64,000 nt of DNA from NCBI RefSeq assembly GCF_000482245.1, contig NZ_AWNH01000060.1, positions 161,346 through 225,345 on the forward strand, in the 5' to 3' direction. The DNA comes from Leptolyngbya sp. Heron Island J (GTDB taxonomy: Bacteria; Cyanobacteriota; Cyanobacteriia; Phormidesmidales; Phormidesmidaceae). The notes beneath the pieces were generated by a model that worked only from the letters and a program-made list of their open reading frames with translations, had not been told where the DNA came from and made no database searches. This document shows positions 35,808 to 46,649 of this stretch, one piece after another. A program made the position numbers and the translations under genes. Each line of letters starts with the position of its first letter. Within the stretch, counting starts at the first letter, position 1.

Positions 35808-36455
35808 ATGCTCACCCTTGATAATGTTTCCTACCATCCAGCGGCTAGTGCAGCGCCCATTCTCCAGCATATTTCGTTTACCTTAGAGCCTAAAAAAATG
35901 GGGCTGATTGTCGGGCCAAGCGGCTCAGGTAAGAGCACTTTATTGGAAATTTTGGCGGGATTAGTGGCTCCGTCTCAAGGCACGTTGCACTGGCGCGATC
36001 AGGAGCTGCAACCAGAAACGCTTCAACAATTAGCAGGGCTTGTCTTTCAGTTTCCAGAACGCCATTTTTGTGGTCACACGATCTTAGAAGAATTGCGCAT
36101 TGGCCATCCCGAGCTGGGTTCTGAACAGGTAGCGAAGACTCTGGATTCCGTTGGCCTTGGGCAAATTGGATTGCAGACTGCACCGCATGCCTTGAGCGGT
36201 GGCCAACAGCGCCGCTTAGCTTTAGCTGTGCAGCTGATTCGACAGCCGTATTTGCTATTGCTAGATGAGCCAACGGCTGGGTTGGACTGGTCGATGAAGC
36301 AGCAGCTGATTAGTTTGTTAGCGGATTTAAAGAAAAATTGGAGTCTGCTGGTGGTTTCCCATGATGCGAGTGATTTGGCCCACTTGGCAGATTATTGTTG
36401 GACATTGCGGAATGGGGAGCTAGTGATGCAGTCGTTAGAGGTGGCTCCAGTTTGA
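35808..36455 (+). CDS. ABC transporter ATP-binding protein (ECF/ABCI11-like)
   Basis: About 215 residues from the ATG at 35808 (an ATG at 35787 adds seven). It has Walker A GPSGSGKST, Q-loop LVFQFPERHFCG, signature LSGGQQRRLALAVQL, Walker B LLLLDEPTAGLDW and switch His in VVSHDASDL. The FQFPERHF element is typical of energy-coupling-factor-like ATPases and of plant plastid ABCI11/NAP14. No permease is adjacent. It is followed by rsmG. Confidence 0.88.
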   Translation: MLTLDNVSYHPAASAAPILQHISFTLEPKKMGLIVGPSGSGKSTLLEILAGLVAPSQGTLHWRDQELQPETLQQLAGLVFQFPERHFCGHTILEELRIGHPELGSEQVAKTLDSVGLGQIGLQTAPHALSGGQQRRLALAVQLIRQPYLLLLDEPTAGLDWSMKQQLISLLADLKKNWSLLVVSHDASDLAHLADYCWTLRNGELVMQSLEVAPV

Positions 36456-36512
36456 TTGCGTTGGCATTCGGGAGTAAAAGTATGGATCTAACGGGGGCAA
36501 ACGAAATAAGTG

Positions 36513-37268
36513 ATGACAGATATGTTGGCTAAACAGCTGCCAATTAACGGTCATATATGGCAGGAGACACTGCACTGGCTGCCGTCTGACGAGCAGCAAG
36601 GATTGTTTGAGCAGCTGTATCAGGGAATTGTGGCGGGTAATCGTCAGGTAAACCTAACGCGGATTACAGAACCAGATGGATTTTGGGAGAAGCATCTGTG
36701 GGATTCACTCAGTGGTCTTGCGCCCTGGTGTGAACCACAAAAGCCGGAGTGGTTGCCGACGGTCAAAACAGTGATTGATATTGGCACGGGTGGGGGCTTT
36801 CCAGGAGTGCCGGTTGCGATCGCACGATCCCAATGGCATGTTACCCTGCTTGATTCCACCCGCAAAAAAATCGCGTTTTTACAAACCCTCTGTGAGCAGT
36901 TAGGTTTGACTAACACCACATTTCTGGCTGAACGAGCAGAAGTGCTAGGGCGCGATCCAAAGCACCGGGCTCAGTATGACCTGGCAATGGTGAGGGCAGT
37001 TGGTCCAGCGTCTACCTGCGCGGAATATGCCTTACCGTTGCTCAAAAAAAGTGGCTTCGCCGTCCTGTTTCGGGGCCAGTGGACCGATGAAGAAGAGGAC
37101 CTCTTTGTGGGTGCTTTAGATACCCTAGGGGGTGAGCTAGTGGCTATTTGCCCTTGGGAAACACCGCTGACGCAGGGTGTAAGGCATTGCCTATATGTAA
37201 AAAAGGTAGCAAAAACAGATAATGATTTTCCTCGAACTGTGGGTATGCCTGCTAAGCATCCACTTTAG
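36513..37268 (+). CDS. rsmG: 16S rRNA (guanine-527-N7) methyltransferase
   Basis: A 251-residue SAM-dependent methyltransferase that modifies G527 of 16S rRNA. Motifs are NRQVNLTRI and FWEKHLWDSL at the N-terminus, SAM motif I IDIGTGGGFPGVPVAIA, the post-I acidic region LLDSTRKKIAFL and the LAMVRAVGP motif. I chose the ATG at 36513 over the preceding GTG. It converges on tatC. Confidence 0.95.
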   Translation: MTDMLAKQLPINGHIWQETLHWLPSDEQQGLFEQLYQGIVAGNRQVNLTRITEPDGFWEKHLWDSLSGLAPWCEPQKPEWLPTVKTVIDIGTGGGFPGVPVAIARSQWHVTLLDSTRKKIAFLQTLCEQLGLTNTTFLAERAEVLGRDPKHRAQYDLAMVRAVGPASTCAEYALPLLKKSGFAVLFRGQWTDEEEDLFVGALDTLGGELVAICPWETPLTQGVRHCLYVKKVAKTDNDFPRTVGMPAKHPL

Positions 37269-37345
37269 GGCATCATCAATCGCGTTTAATATTGGCCTCA
37301 GTAACCAAATGGGTAATTATTGTTAGCTTTGTTACTAACTGATGG

Positions 37346-38107
37346 TTACTTGCCGATGGCTTTGACCATAAAGATGCCGCCAAAGTACAAGAATAGGACG
37401 GCTCCTGCTAAAAGACTTTGAGTAATGGGATCCGTGGATGGTGTGAGCACAGCCCCAAGGACAACAGCTCCTAACATCACATAGCGCCAACCCTTAAGCA
37501 TAGTTGCCGAGTTGGTGATGCCCAGCAATCCTAAAAGTATCTGAATAACAGGAATTTGAAACGCAAGGCCCGTACTAAATAACAGCAGTAGTACAAACTC
37601 GAAGTAGCGGTCGATAGACCAAAGCTGTTCGACCACGCCTTCCCCGTAGTTGATAAAAAAGTTCAACGCTGCTGGAATCAGGGCAATGTAGGCGAAAAAG
37701 ATACCTGTTATAAATAAAACGCTGGAACCCAGCACAATGGGGCCAATCAACCGTCGTTCGCGTCGGGTCAGTCCGGGTAAGACAAACAGGGTGATTTGAT
37801 AAAGGATAAACGGGCTAGCAACTAAAATGCCGCTATAGCCAGCTACCTTGATTGATACAAAGAAATATTCGCCAGGGGAAAGCTGTAGAAACTTGGCTCC
37901 TTGGGCAGGAATTTCTAGGAGTGCAACAATGCGATTAACGACACAAAAACAGCCGATAACCCCCACTAAAACACCAATTAACGAATAGAAAATACGCATT
38001 CGCAGCTCTTCGAGGTGATCGAAGAGGGACATCTCTATCTCGTCAGGTAATTCGTCGAGATAGTCAAGCTGCTCAGTAGACTCTACCGTCTCTAGATTGG
38101 ACGTCAT
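37346..38107 (-). CDS. tatC: Sec-independent protein translocase TatC
   Basis: A 253-residue, six-helix membrane protein, the receptor core of the Tat pathway exporting folded proteins across thylakoid and plasma membranes. Signature parts are [68 protein letters not shown] and [20 protein letters not shown]. It is followed by a weak inverted repeat shared with the rsmG 3' side (37300-37350). It lies downstream of the RodZ-like gene in the same direction. Confidence 0.96.
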   Translation of the reverse strand: MTSNLETVESTEQLDYLDELPDEIEMSLFDHLEELRMRIFYSLIGVLVGVIGCFCVVNRIVALLEIPAQGAKFLQLSPGEYFFVSIKVAGYSGILVASPFILYQITLFVLPGLTRRERRLIGPIVLGSSVLFITGIFFAYIALIPAALNFFINYGEGVVEQLWSIDRYFEFVLLLLFSTGLAFQIPVIQILLGLLGITNSATMLKGWRYVMLGAVVLGAVLTPSTDPITQSLLAGAVLFLYFGGIFMVKAIGK

Positions 38108-38205
38108 GGGCTGCAGTGCCAGTATTGTATCGATATGTTTTCTATTGTATCGCTGTGATTGTAGTGTGGTTTCCCTAATCCACGTGGTTAGAGTGGAAAC
38201 ACTGA

Positions 38206-39420
38206 CTATTCCTCAGCATTGTTGGCGGCACTGAAGGTTAAAAATTCAGCGCCGCCAGGGTTGCCCGCAGGTATGGGTTCACTGCCGTTAGATGAGATCA
38301 GGGCTGCCCCTGCATTACCGACGTTCATGGTGATTGATTCTTGGCCTTCCCAGGTTTCTGTGGTTCCAGGGTCCAGCAGGCCTTCAAAGGCAAGCTCGCC
38401 ATCAATTACAATCCGCATCCAAGAAGGGCCTGCTTCAGTAATTTCTACCTGCAGATTGACTGGGGCACCGCTAACAGCTGGTTCAGGCTCTGTCACGGGG
38501 GCCGGTGCTTCAACTGGAGGTGGGGCAACTTCAGTTTGAGGAGCTGCCGCTTCTGTCGGCTCGGGCTGCTGGTTAGTGCCACCGCCCATTATTCTAGGAC
38601 CGATTAGCGCGATCGCACCTACAAGTAAGGCTGCACCAATACTCCAGGGCAGCCATTTAATACCTGAGCTTTCACCGCTCGATAAGTCAGACACTGCAGG
38701 AGTAAGAGGCGGCATGACGCCTACCGATGTATCAGTATCCGGCAGTGACGACGTTGCTTCTGGTGCCAAAGGAGCGCTTTGATGATTATCAGAGCTTTTG
38801 GGATTATCAGAGCTTTTGGTCCCAACGCCATTACTCAGAGTATCCAGACCTAAGGTTGAGCGCTGGCTGTCAACCACAGGTGATGGCTCTAGGGCTAAAT
38901 TTCCAGAGCCATCAGCATCAGCTGGTACCTGCACCCTCTGCTCAGGTGCAGGCTGTTCAGAGGGTGTCTTTTCAGGCGCACCGACGCTTTCGAGCACAGG
39001 AGCATGCTCGGGCTCGGGGTCCTGCTTTATCGGCATAGACTCGACAGCTGGCTTAGATTGGCTTGGTGTGACCTGAATCGGTGGCTTTTGAGCTGCTGTC
39101 GGGTAAGACATCTCCACCGGAGTCGCTGGTCGAGGGACGGGACGGGGCGTATTGGGAATGGAGTGAACTGGAAACTGCTTCGCAAAATTAGTTCCGTCTA
39201 ACCCTAAAGCATCCGCATAGCGACGAATAAAGCCTTGTACAAAGATAGGTTGAGGTAAATCGGACGTATCACCGGTTTCCACGGCTTTAAGCAATTGAGC
39301 ACGGATATAGGTTTGTAGAGAAATATCCTCCAAGGACTTTCCCTGCTCCTGACGTTTTTCTTGAAGGTAAGCGCCAAGTTGACTTAGTTGCTGCTTCTGA
39401 ACGGTGCTATAGCTAGTCAC
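38206..39420 (-). CDS. RodZ-like HTH membrane protein with DUF4115 domain
   Basis: A 404-residue protein. Residues 10-85 form a Cro/C1-type HTH_25 domain ([40 protein letters not shown]). A long Pro/Glu/Ser-rich linker follows, then a membrane helix near 250-272 ([17 protein letters not shown]), a second Pro-rich stretch and a C-terminal DUF4115 beta domain ([19 protein letters not shown]). RodZ links MreB to the cell wall and controls cell shape. An 18-base direct repeat (38784-38801, 38802-38819) in the linker encodes [12 protein letters not shown]-type duplicates. Confidence 0.85.
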   Translation of the reverse strand: MTSYSTVQKQQLSQLGAYLQEKRQEQGKSLEDISLQTYIRAQLLKAVETGDTSDLPQPIFVQGFIRRYADALGLDGTNFAKQFPVHSIPNTPRPVPRPATPVEMSYPTAAQKPPIQVTPSQSKPAVESMPIKQDPEPEHAPVLESVGAPEKTPSEQPAPEQRVQVPADADGSGNLALEPSPVVDSQRSTLGLDTLSNGVGTKSSDNPKSSDNHQSAPLAPEATSSLPDTDTSVGVMPPLTPAVSDLSSGESSGIKWLPWSIGAALLVGAIALIGPRIMGGGTNQQPEPTEAAAPQTEVAPPPVEAPAPVTEPEPAVSGAPVNLQVEITEAGPSWMRIVIDGELAFEGLLDPGTTETWEGQESITMNVGNAGAALISSNGSEPIPAGNPGGAEFLTFSAANNAEE

Positions 39421-39563
39421 GTTACTCTGCTGGTTGTGATGAACGGTGGTTGACTGTCTGTTGACTGTCTAGGTGTATCCCTCGTTTATCTGACCTATTG
39501 TATGGTTAACCGTTCGAATAGCATAGAGCTTGCAATACGAATCAGTCCTTAGGATGAGGCAGC

Positions 39564-41735
39564 CTACTGAGCGGTAAGCTGAGCCATTTGCTGACTAATG
39601 GCAGGATTATAGAGTCTTAGATAGTTCCAGTAGCCGCCAAATACAGCTTCCACATAGCCTTGAGTCTCAGCGAAGGGAATATTTTTGACAAACACATCTG
39701 GATCGTCATATCCCCGAGTAATCCAATCAGCAACAGCGCCAGGACCCGCATTATAACTGGCAACAGCGAACATAGAGTTATCGTTATATTCACGGTGAGT
39801 GTAGTCCAGATACCAGGTACCCAGCTTAATGCTTTCATTGGGATTTTCTAGGGTGGCTTCCAGGTCATCTGTGCTCTCACCAATTTGGGTTAAAACCCAG
39901 TCGGCTGTACTGGGGATCACCTGCATTAGTCCAATGGCTCCGGCAACAGAGCGAATCTTAGGCTCAAATCTGGATTCTTGACGCATGAGGGCAGTCACCA
40001 GTAGCGGATTGAGCTGACGCTGTTGGGACCACGTTTGGATGAGGTCAGAAAAGGGAAACGGATAAACCGTTTTCCAGTAGTTGGAACTGACACGGATCTG
40101 TTGGTATTCCTCTTGTTCGGCGGCCTCATCGCGCCAGGCTAAGCTAGTGAGCATGAAGATACCGTCAAGATTATCACCTACACCTACCCGCATAACGCCG
40201 TCGGTAAATTGTTCTGCCACGGTGGGATCTTTAACGTTTTCAAATTCGGTTTGCCAAAGGCTCCAGGCATTGGCGTTTTGACCTAGACGATAGAGCAGCT
40301 GCAGTGTTTCTGAGCCAGCTGGCAATGGATCTCTCTGTTGAGGCAGGCTGACTTCAGGCGATAGATAACGCACGCTGGTAAAGTCCCCCACATCCCAACC
40401 TAGCAGTACAGCTGAGCGCCAGGCAAAATAAGACTCGGGATATTGTGTCAGGGTGCGTTCATAGGCCTGACTGGCATCGCTGTCTTGTCCCAATTTTTGC
40501 GCCCATTTCCCAGACCAAAAGCTGGCTTCAGCGGCCAGTTCACTCTGGGGGGTAGCGGTAACTAGCTCCTCTGCTAGCTGGCGAGCTGTGGCCAGGTCAT
40601 TGGCTTTGGCAGCTTTGTGAGCACGACTGAGACGGAGTTCGGCGGCGGCTTCTGAATCGCTATGTTGGCTAAGGACCGATGTGCGAGCATCTTTGGCGGA
40701 GGTGGGGCTATTTAGCTGGTCTAGAATATTGGCTTTTTTGAGTAATGCTTCCCCAGCTCGATCAGGAAAGCTTTTCATGGCCTGATCGAGCGGAGCCAGT
40801 GCTGCTTTATCCGGTAAAGAGTCTGCTAGCCGAATCAGGCCAAGACCGGTTTCAGGTGCGTTGGGATAAGTTTTGGCAAGTTTTTGATAGTTTGCGATCG
40901 CAACCACCCGCTGATTGGCGATTTGTGCCCCCCGAGCAGTTCGATACAGACTCGTAGGGGAAGTCGGAGCTTTTGCATAGGCTGCCGACGCTTTGCCGTA
41001 GCGCAGATTTTCCCAGTAGCCAAACCCTACAGTTTCCCACTGCTCAGGTGTAAGTTCCTGACCATATTCCTCGGTCAACCGATCGAGACTGGCCTCATAT
41101 TCCTCTCGATAGAGACCATGGGCCGCTACCAGCAGTAGCTTCTCTTTCGAAGTACCCGTTTTTAGCTTTTGTAATGCTACCTCCACTGCTCGCGGATGGC
41201 TTGGGTTCTTTGCCAGCAAAGCTTCCCACTGCTCAGGCTCCTGCTTCCCAAGTTCGTAGCGTGCCTCAGCAGTCGCACTATGGGTGTCATGATTAGCCAG
41301 CAACTCATTCCAGCTAGTTGGTGACTCCCCTGCCATCAGCTGTGCCTGACCCCGGTTTAACAACACGTAAGGGACAAGGACATGGCTTTGATCGTCGGTC
41401 TTTTGCTCCTCCAGAACAGCTAATGCCTCAGCAGCTTCTCCCTGATTCAATAAGTCCGTTGCTAGCAAATATCTAGCTAGATATGCCTCACCCTCCGCTG
41501 CTGAAGCCGCTAGCTGTTGCAGCATATCTCGACGCACCTGCGGCGGCTGTAGCGCTAGTTGAAAGGTTTGATTAGGGGCCTGTTGCTGCTGAATGTCGGC
41601 TGTTTGTTCAGCCGGTAATAACTGCCTAGCAGCCTGCCCAAAAAATGCAATTAGGGCTAGACTTGCTAGACTAACACCCCCCAATAGCAACAGTGGTAAG
41701 CGCTCTTTTCCTAGATCTATGAGACGTTTTCCCAT
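39564..41735 (-). CDS. Soluble lytic murein transglycosylase (Slt-like)
   Basis: A 723-residue protein. The N-terminal hydrophobic segment (LPLLLLGGVSLASLALIAFF) anchors or exports it. The middle is an alpha-helical, TPR-like superhelix of about 480 residues. The C-terminal SLT domain has TALMRQESRFEP with the catalytic Glu near residue 586, VAGAIGLMQVIPSTADWV and FAVASYNAGPGAVADW. It cleaves peptidoglycan glycan strands to 1,6-anhydro ends during wall remodelling. The architecture is that of Slt70. Confidence 0.93.
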   Translation of the reverse strand: MGKRLIDLGKERLPLLLLGGVSLASLALIAFFGQAARQLLPAEQTADIQQQQAPNQTFQLALQPPQVRRDMLQQLAASAAEGEAYLARYLLATDLLNQGEAAEALAVLEEQKTDDQSHVLVPYVLLNRGQAQLMAGESPTSWNELLANHDTHSATAEARYELGKQEPEQWEALLAKNPSHPRAVEVALQKLKTGTSKEKLLLVAAHGLYREEYEASLDRLTEEYGQELTPEQWETVGFGYWENLRYGKASAAYAKAPTSPTSLYRTARGAQIANQRVVAIANYQKLAKTYPNAPETGLGLIRLADSLPDKAALAPLDQAMKSFPDRAGEALLKKANILDQLNSPTSAKDARTSVLSQHSDSEAAAELRLSRAHKAAKANDLATARQLAEELVTATPQSELAAEASFWSGKWAQKLGQDSDASQAYERTLTQYPESYFAWRSAVLLGWDVGDFTSVRYLSPEVSLPQQRDPLPAGSETLQLLYRLGQNANAWSLWQTEFENVKDPTVAEQFTDGVMRVGVGDNLDGIFMLTSLAWRDEAAEQEEYQQIRVSSNYWKTVYPFPFSDLIQTWSQQRQLNPLLVTALMRQESRFEPKIRSVAGAIGLMQVIPSTADWVLTQIGESTDDLEATLENPNESIKLGTWYLDYTHREYNDNSMFAVASYNAGPGAVADWITRGYDDPDVFVKNIPFAETQGYVEAVFGGYWNYLRLYNPAISQQMAQLTAQ

Positions 41736-42000
41736 GGTGAATCAACTAAATGAGTGGTGTAAAAAGCGGGATAGATAATGGTCACATCCGGAATTGTAGT
41801 TTTTGATCAACGCAGCGCCAGGTTTCAACTTGGATGTGGTTTAGAACGTGCGATGATACGCTACCGTGCTGTCAAAATGGATAAATACTAGCTACGAATG
41901 TTCTATCTAGAAATTATCGGCATAATAAAGAGCCGTATATGATATTCAGTCAAGAAACACGCCGAAATCATTAGATACTAAGACGGGAATTAGCACTGAG

Positions 42001-43482
42001 ATGGGAATGAAGTTTGTAGCATCGGATAAGTCTTGTTTAACTTGGTCAGGTGATTGTCTTGTTGTTGGGCTATCTGAAGAGTCGTTGCCACTGACTGGGC
42101 TATTGTCCGATCTAAATGAAAGAGTGTCTGGACTGCTTCAAGAACTCATCGACGAAACAGACTTTAAGGCAAAAGCTGGTAGCTCTGCTGTGATCCGAGT
42201 CGGTGGTGAGATCCGTAAGTTGGCCATTGTCGGCTTAGGTGCTGCCGAAGAATTGAAGCTGGAAGGTTTACGTCGTGCCGCCGCTACTGCTGCCAAACTA
42301 GCCAAACGCGAAAAATGTGCATCCCTGGGTATTAGTTTCCCTATTTGGAACAATAGTCCGGAGCGAACCACCCAAACTATTGCTGAGGGCATTACCCTGG
42401 CAATGCATGAGGACAAACGTTTTAAGTCCGATACTGACGCTCCAAAAGTAGTGCTGAGTGATGTGGCACTGCTAGATCTCTCCGGCTATGAAGCCTCGCT
42501 GGAGACGGCAGCCAACGTCTGTGATGGTGTGATTTTGGCCCGTGAGCTGGTGGCAGCTCCCCCTAATGTTGTCACTCCGGCCACCCTGGCTGAGACCGCT
42601 GCGGAGATTGCTAATGCCCATGGTCTCAGCCTGAAAGTATTAGAACAGGCGGAGTGCGAAGAGCTAGGTATGGGGGCCTATCTCGGTGTTGCTATGGCGT
42701 CCGAAATGCCACCCAAGTTTATCCACCTTACCTATACTCCTGACGTTACACCCAAGCGTAAGCTAGCCCTGATTGGTAAGGGGCTTACCTTTGATTCCGG
42801 TGGTCTAAATATTAAGGCCGGTGCCGGCAGCATGATCGAGCTGATGAAGATGGATATGGGTGGGGCTGCAGCTGTGCTAGGTGCAGCCAAGGCCATTGCC
42901 CAAATCAAGCCGGATGTCGAGGTGCATTTTATTAGCGCTGCTACTGAAAACATGATCAGCGGCCATGCAATGCATCCAGGAGATATTTTGACCGCGTCCA
43001 ATGGTAAAACCATCGAAGTAAATAATACCGATGCTGAGGGTCGTCTGACCCTAGCCGATGCATTGGTCTATGCAGACAAGCTGGGTGTTGATGCCATAGT
43101 AGACCTGGCTACTTTGACCGGTGCTTGCATTGTAGCTCTCGGTAATGATCTGGCTGGTCTATTTAGCCCGAATGATGAGCTGGCGCAGGCCTTGGCCCAG
43201 GCGGCAGAGTCGGCGGGTGAAAAGCTGTGGCGCATGCCCATGGAGGAAAAATATTTTGATGGGCTCAAGTCGATCGTGGCGGATATGAAAAATACTGGCC
43301 CCCGCCCTGGTGGTTCGATTACTGCAGCTTTATTCCTAAAGCAGTTTGTCAAAGAGACGGCCTGGGCTCATTTAGATATTGCTGGCCCTGTGTGGAGTGA
43401 AAAAGATAATGCGTACAACAACCCTGGTGCAACGGGGTATGGTGTACGCACTTTGGTGCAATGGATTTTAGAGAGTGTTTAG
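42001..43482 (+). CDS. pepA: Leucyl aminopeptidase (M17)
   Basis: A 493-residue cytosolic dizinc aminopeptidase. The C-terminal catalytic domain has [33 protein letters not shown] and [17 protein letters not shown], covering the metal ligands (Lys, Asp, Asp, Asp, Glu), and a THEE-like region [10 protein letters not shown]. The N-terminal 170 residues form the M17 regulatory domain. It takes part in peptide turnover. Confidence 0.96.
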   Translation: MGMKFVASDKSCLTWSGDCLVVGLSEESLPLTGLLSDLNERVSGLLQELIDETDFKAKAGSSAVIRVGGEIRKLAIVGLGAAEELKLEGLRRAAATAAKLAKREKCASLGISFPIWNNSPERTTQTIAEGITLAMHEDKRFKSDTDAPKVVLSDVALLDLSGYEASLETAANVCDGVILARELVAAPPNVVTPATLAETAAEIANAHGLSLKVLEQAECEELGMGAYLGVAMASEMPPKFIHLTYTPDVTPKRKLALIGKGLTFDSGGLNIKAGAGSMIELMKMDMGGAAAVLGAAKAIAQIKPDVEVHFISAATENMISGHAMHPGDILTASNGKTIEVNNTDAEGRLTLADALVYADKLGVDAIVDLATLTGACIVALGNDLAGLFSPNDELAQALAQAAESAGEKLWRMPMEEKYFDGLKSIVADMKNTGPRPGGSITAALFLKQFVKETAWAHLDIAGPVWSEKDNAYNNPGATGYGVRTLVQWILESV

Positions 43483-43515
43483 AACGCAGTTAGTTGCCAC
43501 GCTCTTATTCCACAG

Positions 43516-43764
43516 TTAATGAACTTGGACCTCAACTCGTTTGTTGGGGGTAATGGTTTTCGTCAGTGGATACTGTTGGGTTGGTTGACTAAAATGAGCT
43601 GCCTTGTTTGGAGGCTCTTCTTGCTTTTCGCTCACCATTTCTTGGCGGCAGCTAGGACAATACCAAAATATTCTGCTTTGGTTGATGTGGCGCAATAGTG
43701 TGTCCTGGCAAAGGCTGCAAAGAGCGCCATGGTGTAATGGTGAATTGTTAAGCAAGTTCTTCAT
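43516..43764 (-). CDS. Small zinc-ribbon-like protein
   Basis: An 82-residue protein with CSLC (residues 16-19) and CPSC (37-40), which would bind zinc. The N-terminal half (LHHGALCSLCQDTLLRHI) resembles a cyanobacterial small-protein family. The C-terminal half is Pro/Thr/Gln-rich. It converges on pepA. Function unknown. Confidence 0.65.
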   Translation of the reverse strand: MKNLLNNSPLHHGALCSLCQDTLLRHINQSRIFWYCPSCRQEMVSEKQEEPPNKAAHFSQPTQQYPLTKTITPNKRVEVQVH

Positions 43765-43898
43765 ATGAGGTCGTCGTATCGTTCCGATACGTCATTGACT
43801 TTTCTTACGATGCCCAGCCTTTGAAAAAATTGCTGTAACTTTGCATAGATTTGTACAAAATTTAAAGAATGGATGTTCCATGACATTTGGGTTGAGGT

Positions 43899-44599
43899 GT
43901 GCATGATGTCCTCACCCAAGTCTTTCACGATCAAAGCCGTGAGCTGGGCGATCTGCGCAAACAAGATATTAACCCTGACGAGTTTACCCGCATTGAACTA
44001 GAACAGTTGCTGAACGGTGGTCCACCGAAAGATGGCATTCCCAGTATTGATGTACCTGAGTTTGACATGGCAGAAACCACACCGTTTGTACCGGATGATA
44101 TTGTCGTAGGCATGGTGGTTAACGATGAAGCCAAAGCCTATCCCTACAACATTTTGAACTGGCACGAGATCGTTAACGATGAGATTGGTGGTGTCAATGT
44201 AGCGGTGAGCTACTGTCCGCTGTGCGATACCATCGTTGCCTTTGACCGAGGTGAAACCACCTTTGGCGTTTCAGGTAAACTGTATCAGAGCTGTTTGGTG
44301 ATGTACGATCGGGCCGATGATACGCTGTATGCTCAGCCTTGGGGTGCAGGAAGTGTGGGTCCTAATGTGAAGGCGAGACACCCCATAATCAGTTTTCGGG
44401 TGATAGTCTGCAGTTTGTGCATGATGAGCTAAAGCAGCTCGGTAGTCAGGAAGCTTAGCTTTCTGGACGGACGATACGGGCTCGGTGGGATGAAACTCTG
44501 GATACGATAGTGGTTGAAGAGCTGGATGGAACCGTAATTCCCAGTTCGACTGCCTTTGCGTTTGTTTACCCTGCTTTTTATGGGGAATTGTTTCAATAG
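43899..44599 (+). pseudogene. DUF3179 protein, decayed
   Basis: The first 500 bases encode a good DUF3179 core: PKDGIPSIDVPEF, GMVVNDEAKAYPYNILNWHE, VSYCPLCDTIVAFDRGETTF and VSGKLYQSCLVMYDR. A frameshift near 44375-44390 throws the frame out. The coding potential then continues in another frame (FPGDSLQFVHDELKQLGSQE) and, after a stop at 44455-44457, resumes (GRTIRARWDETLDTIVVEEL) to TAG 44597. The usual N-terminal signal peptide is missing too. DUF3179 proteins are secreted and of unknown function. Confidence 0.8.
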
Positions 44600-44632
44600 C
44601 TATACTAGGCCTAGCTTTACGTGCTCAGCGCT

Positions 44633-45056
44633 ATGTTGACTCTGCCCATCACCCTTGATCTCAAAACCGTCAAACTGCCCGACGAGCAGTTTTATCAGCT
44701 TTGTATTACCAATCTAGCAATCCAAATAGAATGAACCCCTTAAGGAGATTTAATCCTAATTTCCCCAGTTGGTGGTGATAGCGGTAATCAAGAGATTGAG
44801 CTGGGGCAGACTTAGTTATTTGGAATCGGCAAACCAAGCTGGGTAAAGTTTTTAGCTCATCAACTATTTTCCGACTGCCCAATGGTGGTGACCGTTCTCC
44901 CGATGCTGCCTGGGTTGAGCTTTCCCGTTGAGAAGCCCTTACCCCAGAGCAACGTCGTAAATTTCCACCGATAAAGCAACCTATTCACTGCCTATCACCC
45001 TATCTGTTGGTGGCTTGCCAGGATTTACAGTACACATCAATCGATTTGACGCCTAA
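44633..45056 (+). pseudogene. Uma2-family (DUF820) putative endonuclease, decayed
   Basis: From ATG 44633 it reads LDLKTVKLPDEQFYQLCITN, the standard start of Uma2 proteins, and stops after 33 codons. Downstream, pieces in shifted frames continue the family: SPVGGDSGNQEIELGQ, IFRLPNGGDRSPDAAWVELS, LTPEQRRKFPP and LPGFTVHINRFD before TAA 45054-45056. At least three disruptions are visible. Intact Uma2 genes are abundant and often repeated in cyanobacterial genomes. Confidence 0.82.
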
Positions 45057-45079
45057 TCGCTATTGTCAGGAGTAGATCC

Positions 45080-46570
45080 TTACGCGATCCATCCTTTGGC
45101 CCGCTCAACTGCTTGCTGCCAGGTTGCAAAATTTTCTTGTGCGGCTGCTTTGTTAGGTCCGGGTTCAAAGGTCTTGTCGATTTTGCGGCTGTTTACTAGC
45201 GTTGTGTAGTCATCCCAGAAGCCAACGGCCAACCCGGCAGCAAATGCAGAACCCTGGGCTGTCGCGTCCAGTACAGCTGGTCGCTCCACTGGAATACCCA
45301 ACACATCTGCCTGATATTGCATTAAAAAGTCGTTATGGCAGGCACCGCCGTCTACCTTCAGTGTCATGATCGGTGTACCACTGTCGTCATTAATGGCTGT
45401 TACCACTTCACGGGCCTGGTTTGCGATCGCTTCTAACACTGACCGCACCATGTGAGCCTTAGTTGCGCCTCGGGTAATGCCTAAAAATGCACCGCGAGCG
45501 CCCATATCCCAGTGAGGGGCACCCAATCCGCTCAGGGCCGGCACAAAGTAAACACCACCGTTATCTTTGACAGATTTTGCTAGGGGGTCGCTGTCTGCGG
45601 CACTGTCGATGATCTGCAACCCATCTCGCAACCACTGGATACAGGCTCCAGCGGTAAACATACTGCCTTCTAAGGCATAGCCCAGTTCGTAATTGCTATC
45701 TTTTTTGGTTGTGGTCCAGCTAATGGTGGAGAGCAGCTGGTTTTTTGAGCGTACAATTTCTTTGCCGGTGTGGGCGACTAGGAAAGCTCCGGTGCCGTAG
45801 GTGCATTTGAGTAAGCCGGGGCGATCGCACCCATGGGCAAATAGTGCGGCCTGCTGGTCACCTAAAAGTGCGGCGATGGGAATTTCCACACCTAGCAAAC
45901 TGGGGTCGGTGTACCCAAAAATTCCCTGGCTGGGTTTAATCTCTGCTAGTAGCGATCGCGGCACCCCAAAAATATCTAGCAGCTTGTCATCCCATTGCTG
46001 CGTTGCTAAATTCATCAGCAATGTGCGGCTAGCATTACTATGGTCCGTTGCATGCACCTTGCCATCCGTCAGATTCCACAGCGCCCAGGTATCGATGGTG
46101 CCTGCCAGGACATTATCCAGATTCTCTGGTTGAACTTTATCCAGCAACCATCGCAGCTTAGTGCCTGAGAAATAGGCATCCAAAAACAGACCGCTGCGTT
46201 CATAAATCTCTGCTTTATGGTCCACCAATGTGGTACACATATCCGCCGTGCGGCGGTCCTGCCAAACAATGGCTTTATGTAAAGGCTTGCCCGTTGTCTT
46301 ATCCCACAGCAAACAAGTTTCCCTCTGTACCGTCAGACCGATGGCTGCAATCTCACTGGCGTCAACATTCGCTTCGCCAATAGCTGTCTTGATCGCCCAT
46401 TGCACCTGCTGCCAAATTTCTATAGCATCATGCTCCACCCAGCCCGGTTGCGGATAATACTGGGTCAGCTCTTTATAAGCTTGACCGACAATATCTCCAG
46501 CCTGGTTGAACACAATAGCGCGGTTACCAGTGGTGCCCAAATCCAGGGCCATGACGTACTGTTTTGCCAT
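45080..46570 (-). CDS. glpK: Glycerol kinase
   Basis: A 496-residue FGGY-family kinase phosphorylating glycerol to glycerol 3-phosphate. Motifs are ALDLGTTGNRAIVFNQAGD (phosphate 1), WVEHDAIEIWQQV, IVWQDRRTADMC, GDQQAALFAHGCDRPGLLKC and VDGGACHNDFLMQYQADVLG. The neighbouring ggpS, gghA, glpD and gpsA genes suggest a job in recycling glycerol released from glucosylglycerol and supplying glycerol 3-phosphate for its synthesis. Confidence 0.96.
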   Translation of the reverse strand: MAKQYVMALDLGTTGNRAIVFNQAGDIVGQAYKELTQYYPQPGWVEHDAIEIWQQVQWAIKTAIGEANVDASEIAAIGLTVQRETCLLWDKTTGKPLHKAIVWQDRRTADMCTTLVDHKAEIYERSGLFLDAYFSGTKLRWLLDKVQPENLDNVLAGTIDTWALWNLTDGKVHATDHSNASRTLLMNLATQQWDDKLLDIFGVPRSLLAEIKPSQGIFGYTDPSLLGVEIPIAALLGDQQAALFAHGCDRPGLLKCTYGTGAFLVAHTGKEIVRSKNQLLSTISWTTTKKDSNYELGYALEGSMFTAGACIQWLRDGLQIIDSAADSDPLAKSVKDNGGVYFVPALSGLGAPHWDMGARGAFLGITRGATKAHMVRSVLEAIANQAREVVTAINDDSGTPIMTLKVDGGACHNDFLMQYQADVLGIPVERPAVLDATAQGSAFAAGLAVGFWDDYTTLVNSRKIDKTFEPGPNKAAAQENFATWQQAVERAKGWIA

Positions 46571-46649
46571 TGACGATTCCTCTTGGAAATAATTAGTAGT
46601 TAATGATTAATAGATAGATCCGGCGATTGGGCTCTGCTCACCTGTTCGA

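Noticed and set aside
38784..38819. Two-copy 18-base repeat as a CRISPR or mobile element
   Set aside because: It is an in-frame duplication in the Pro/Ser-rich linker of the RodZ-like protein. No CRISPR array is seen anywhere in the window.
43761..43964. 67-codon minus-strand frame
   Set aside because: Antisense to the 5' part of the DUF3179 pseudogene; no independent support.
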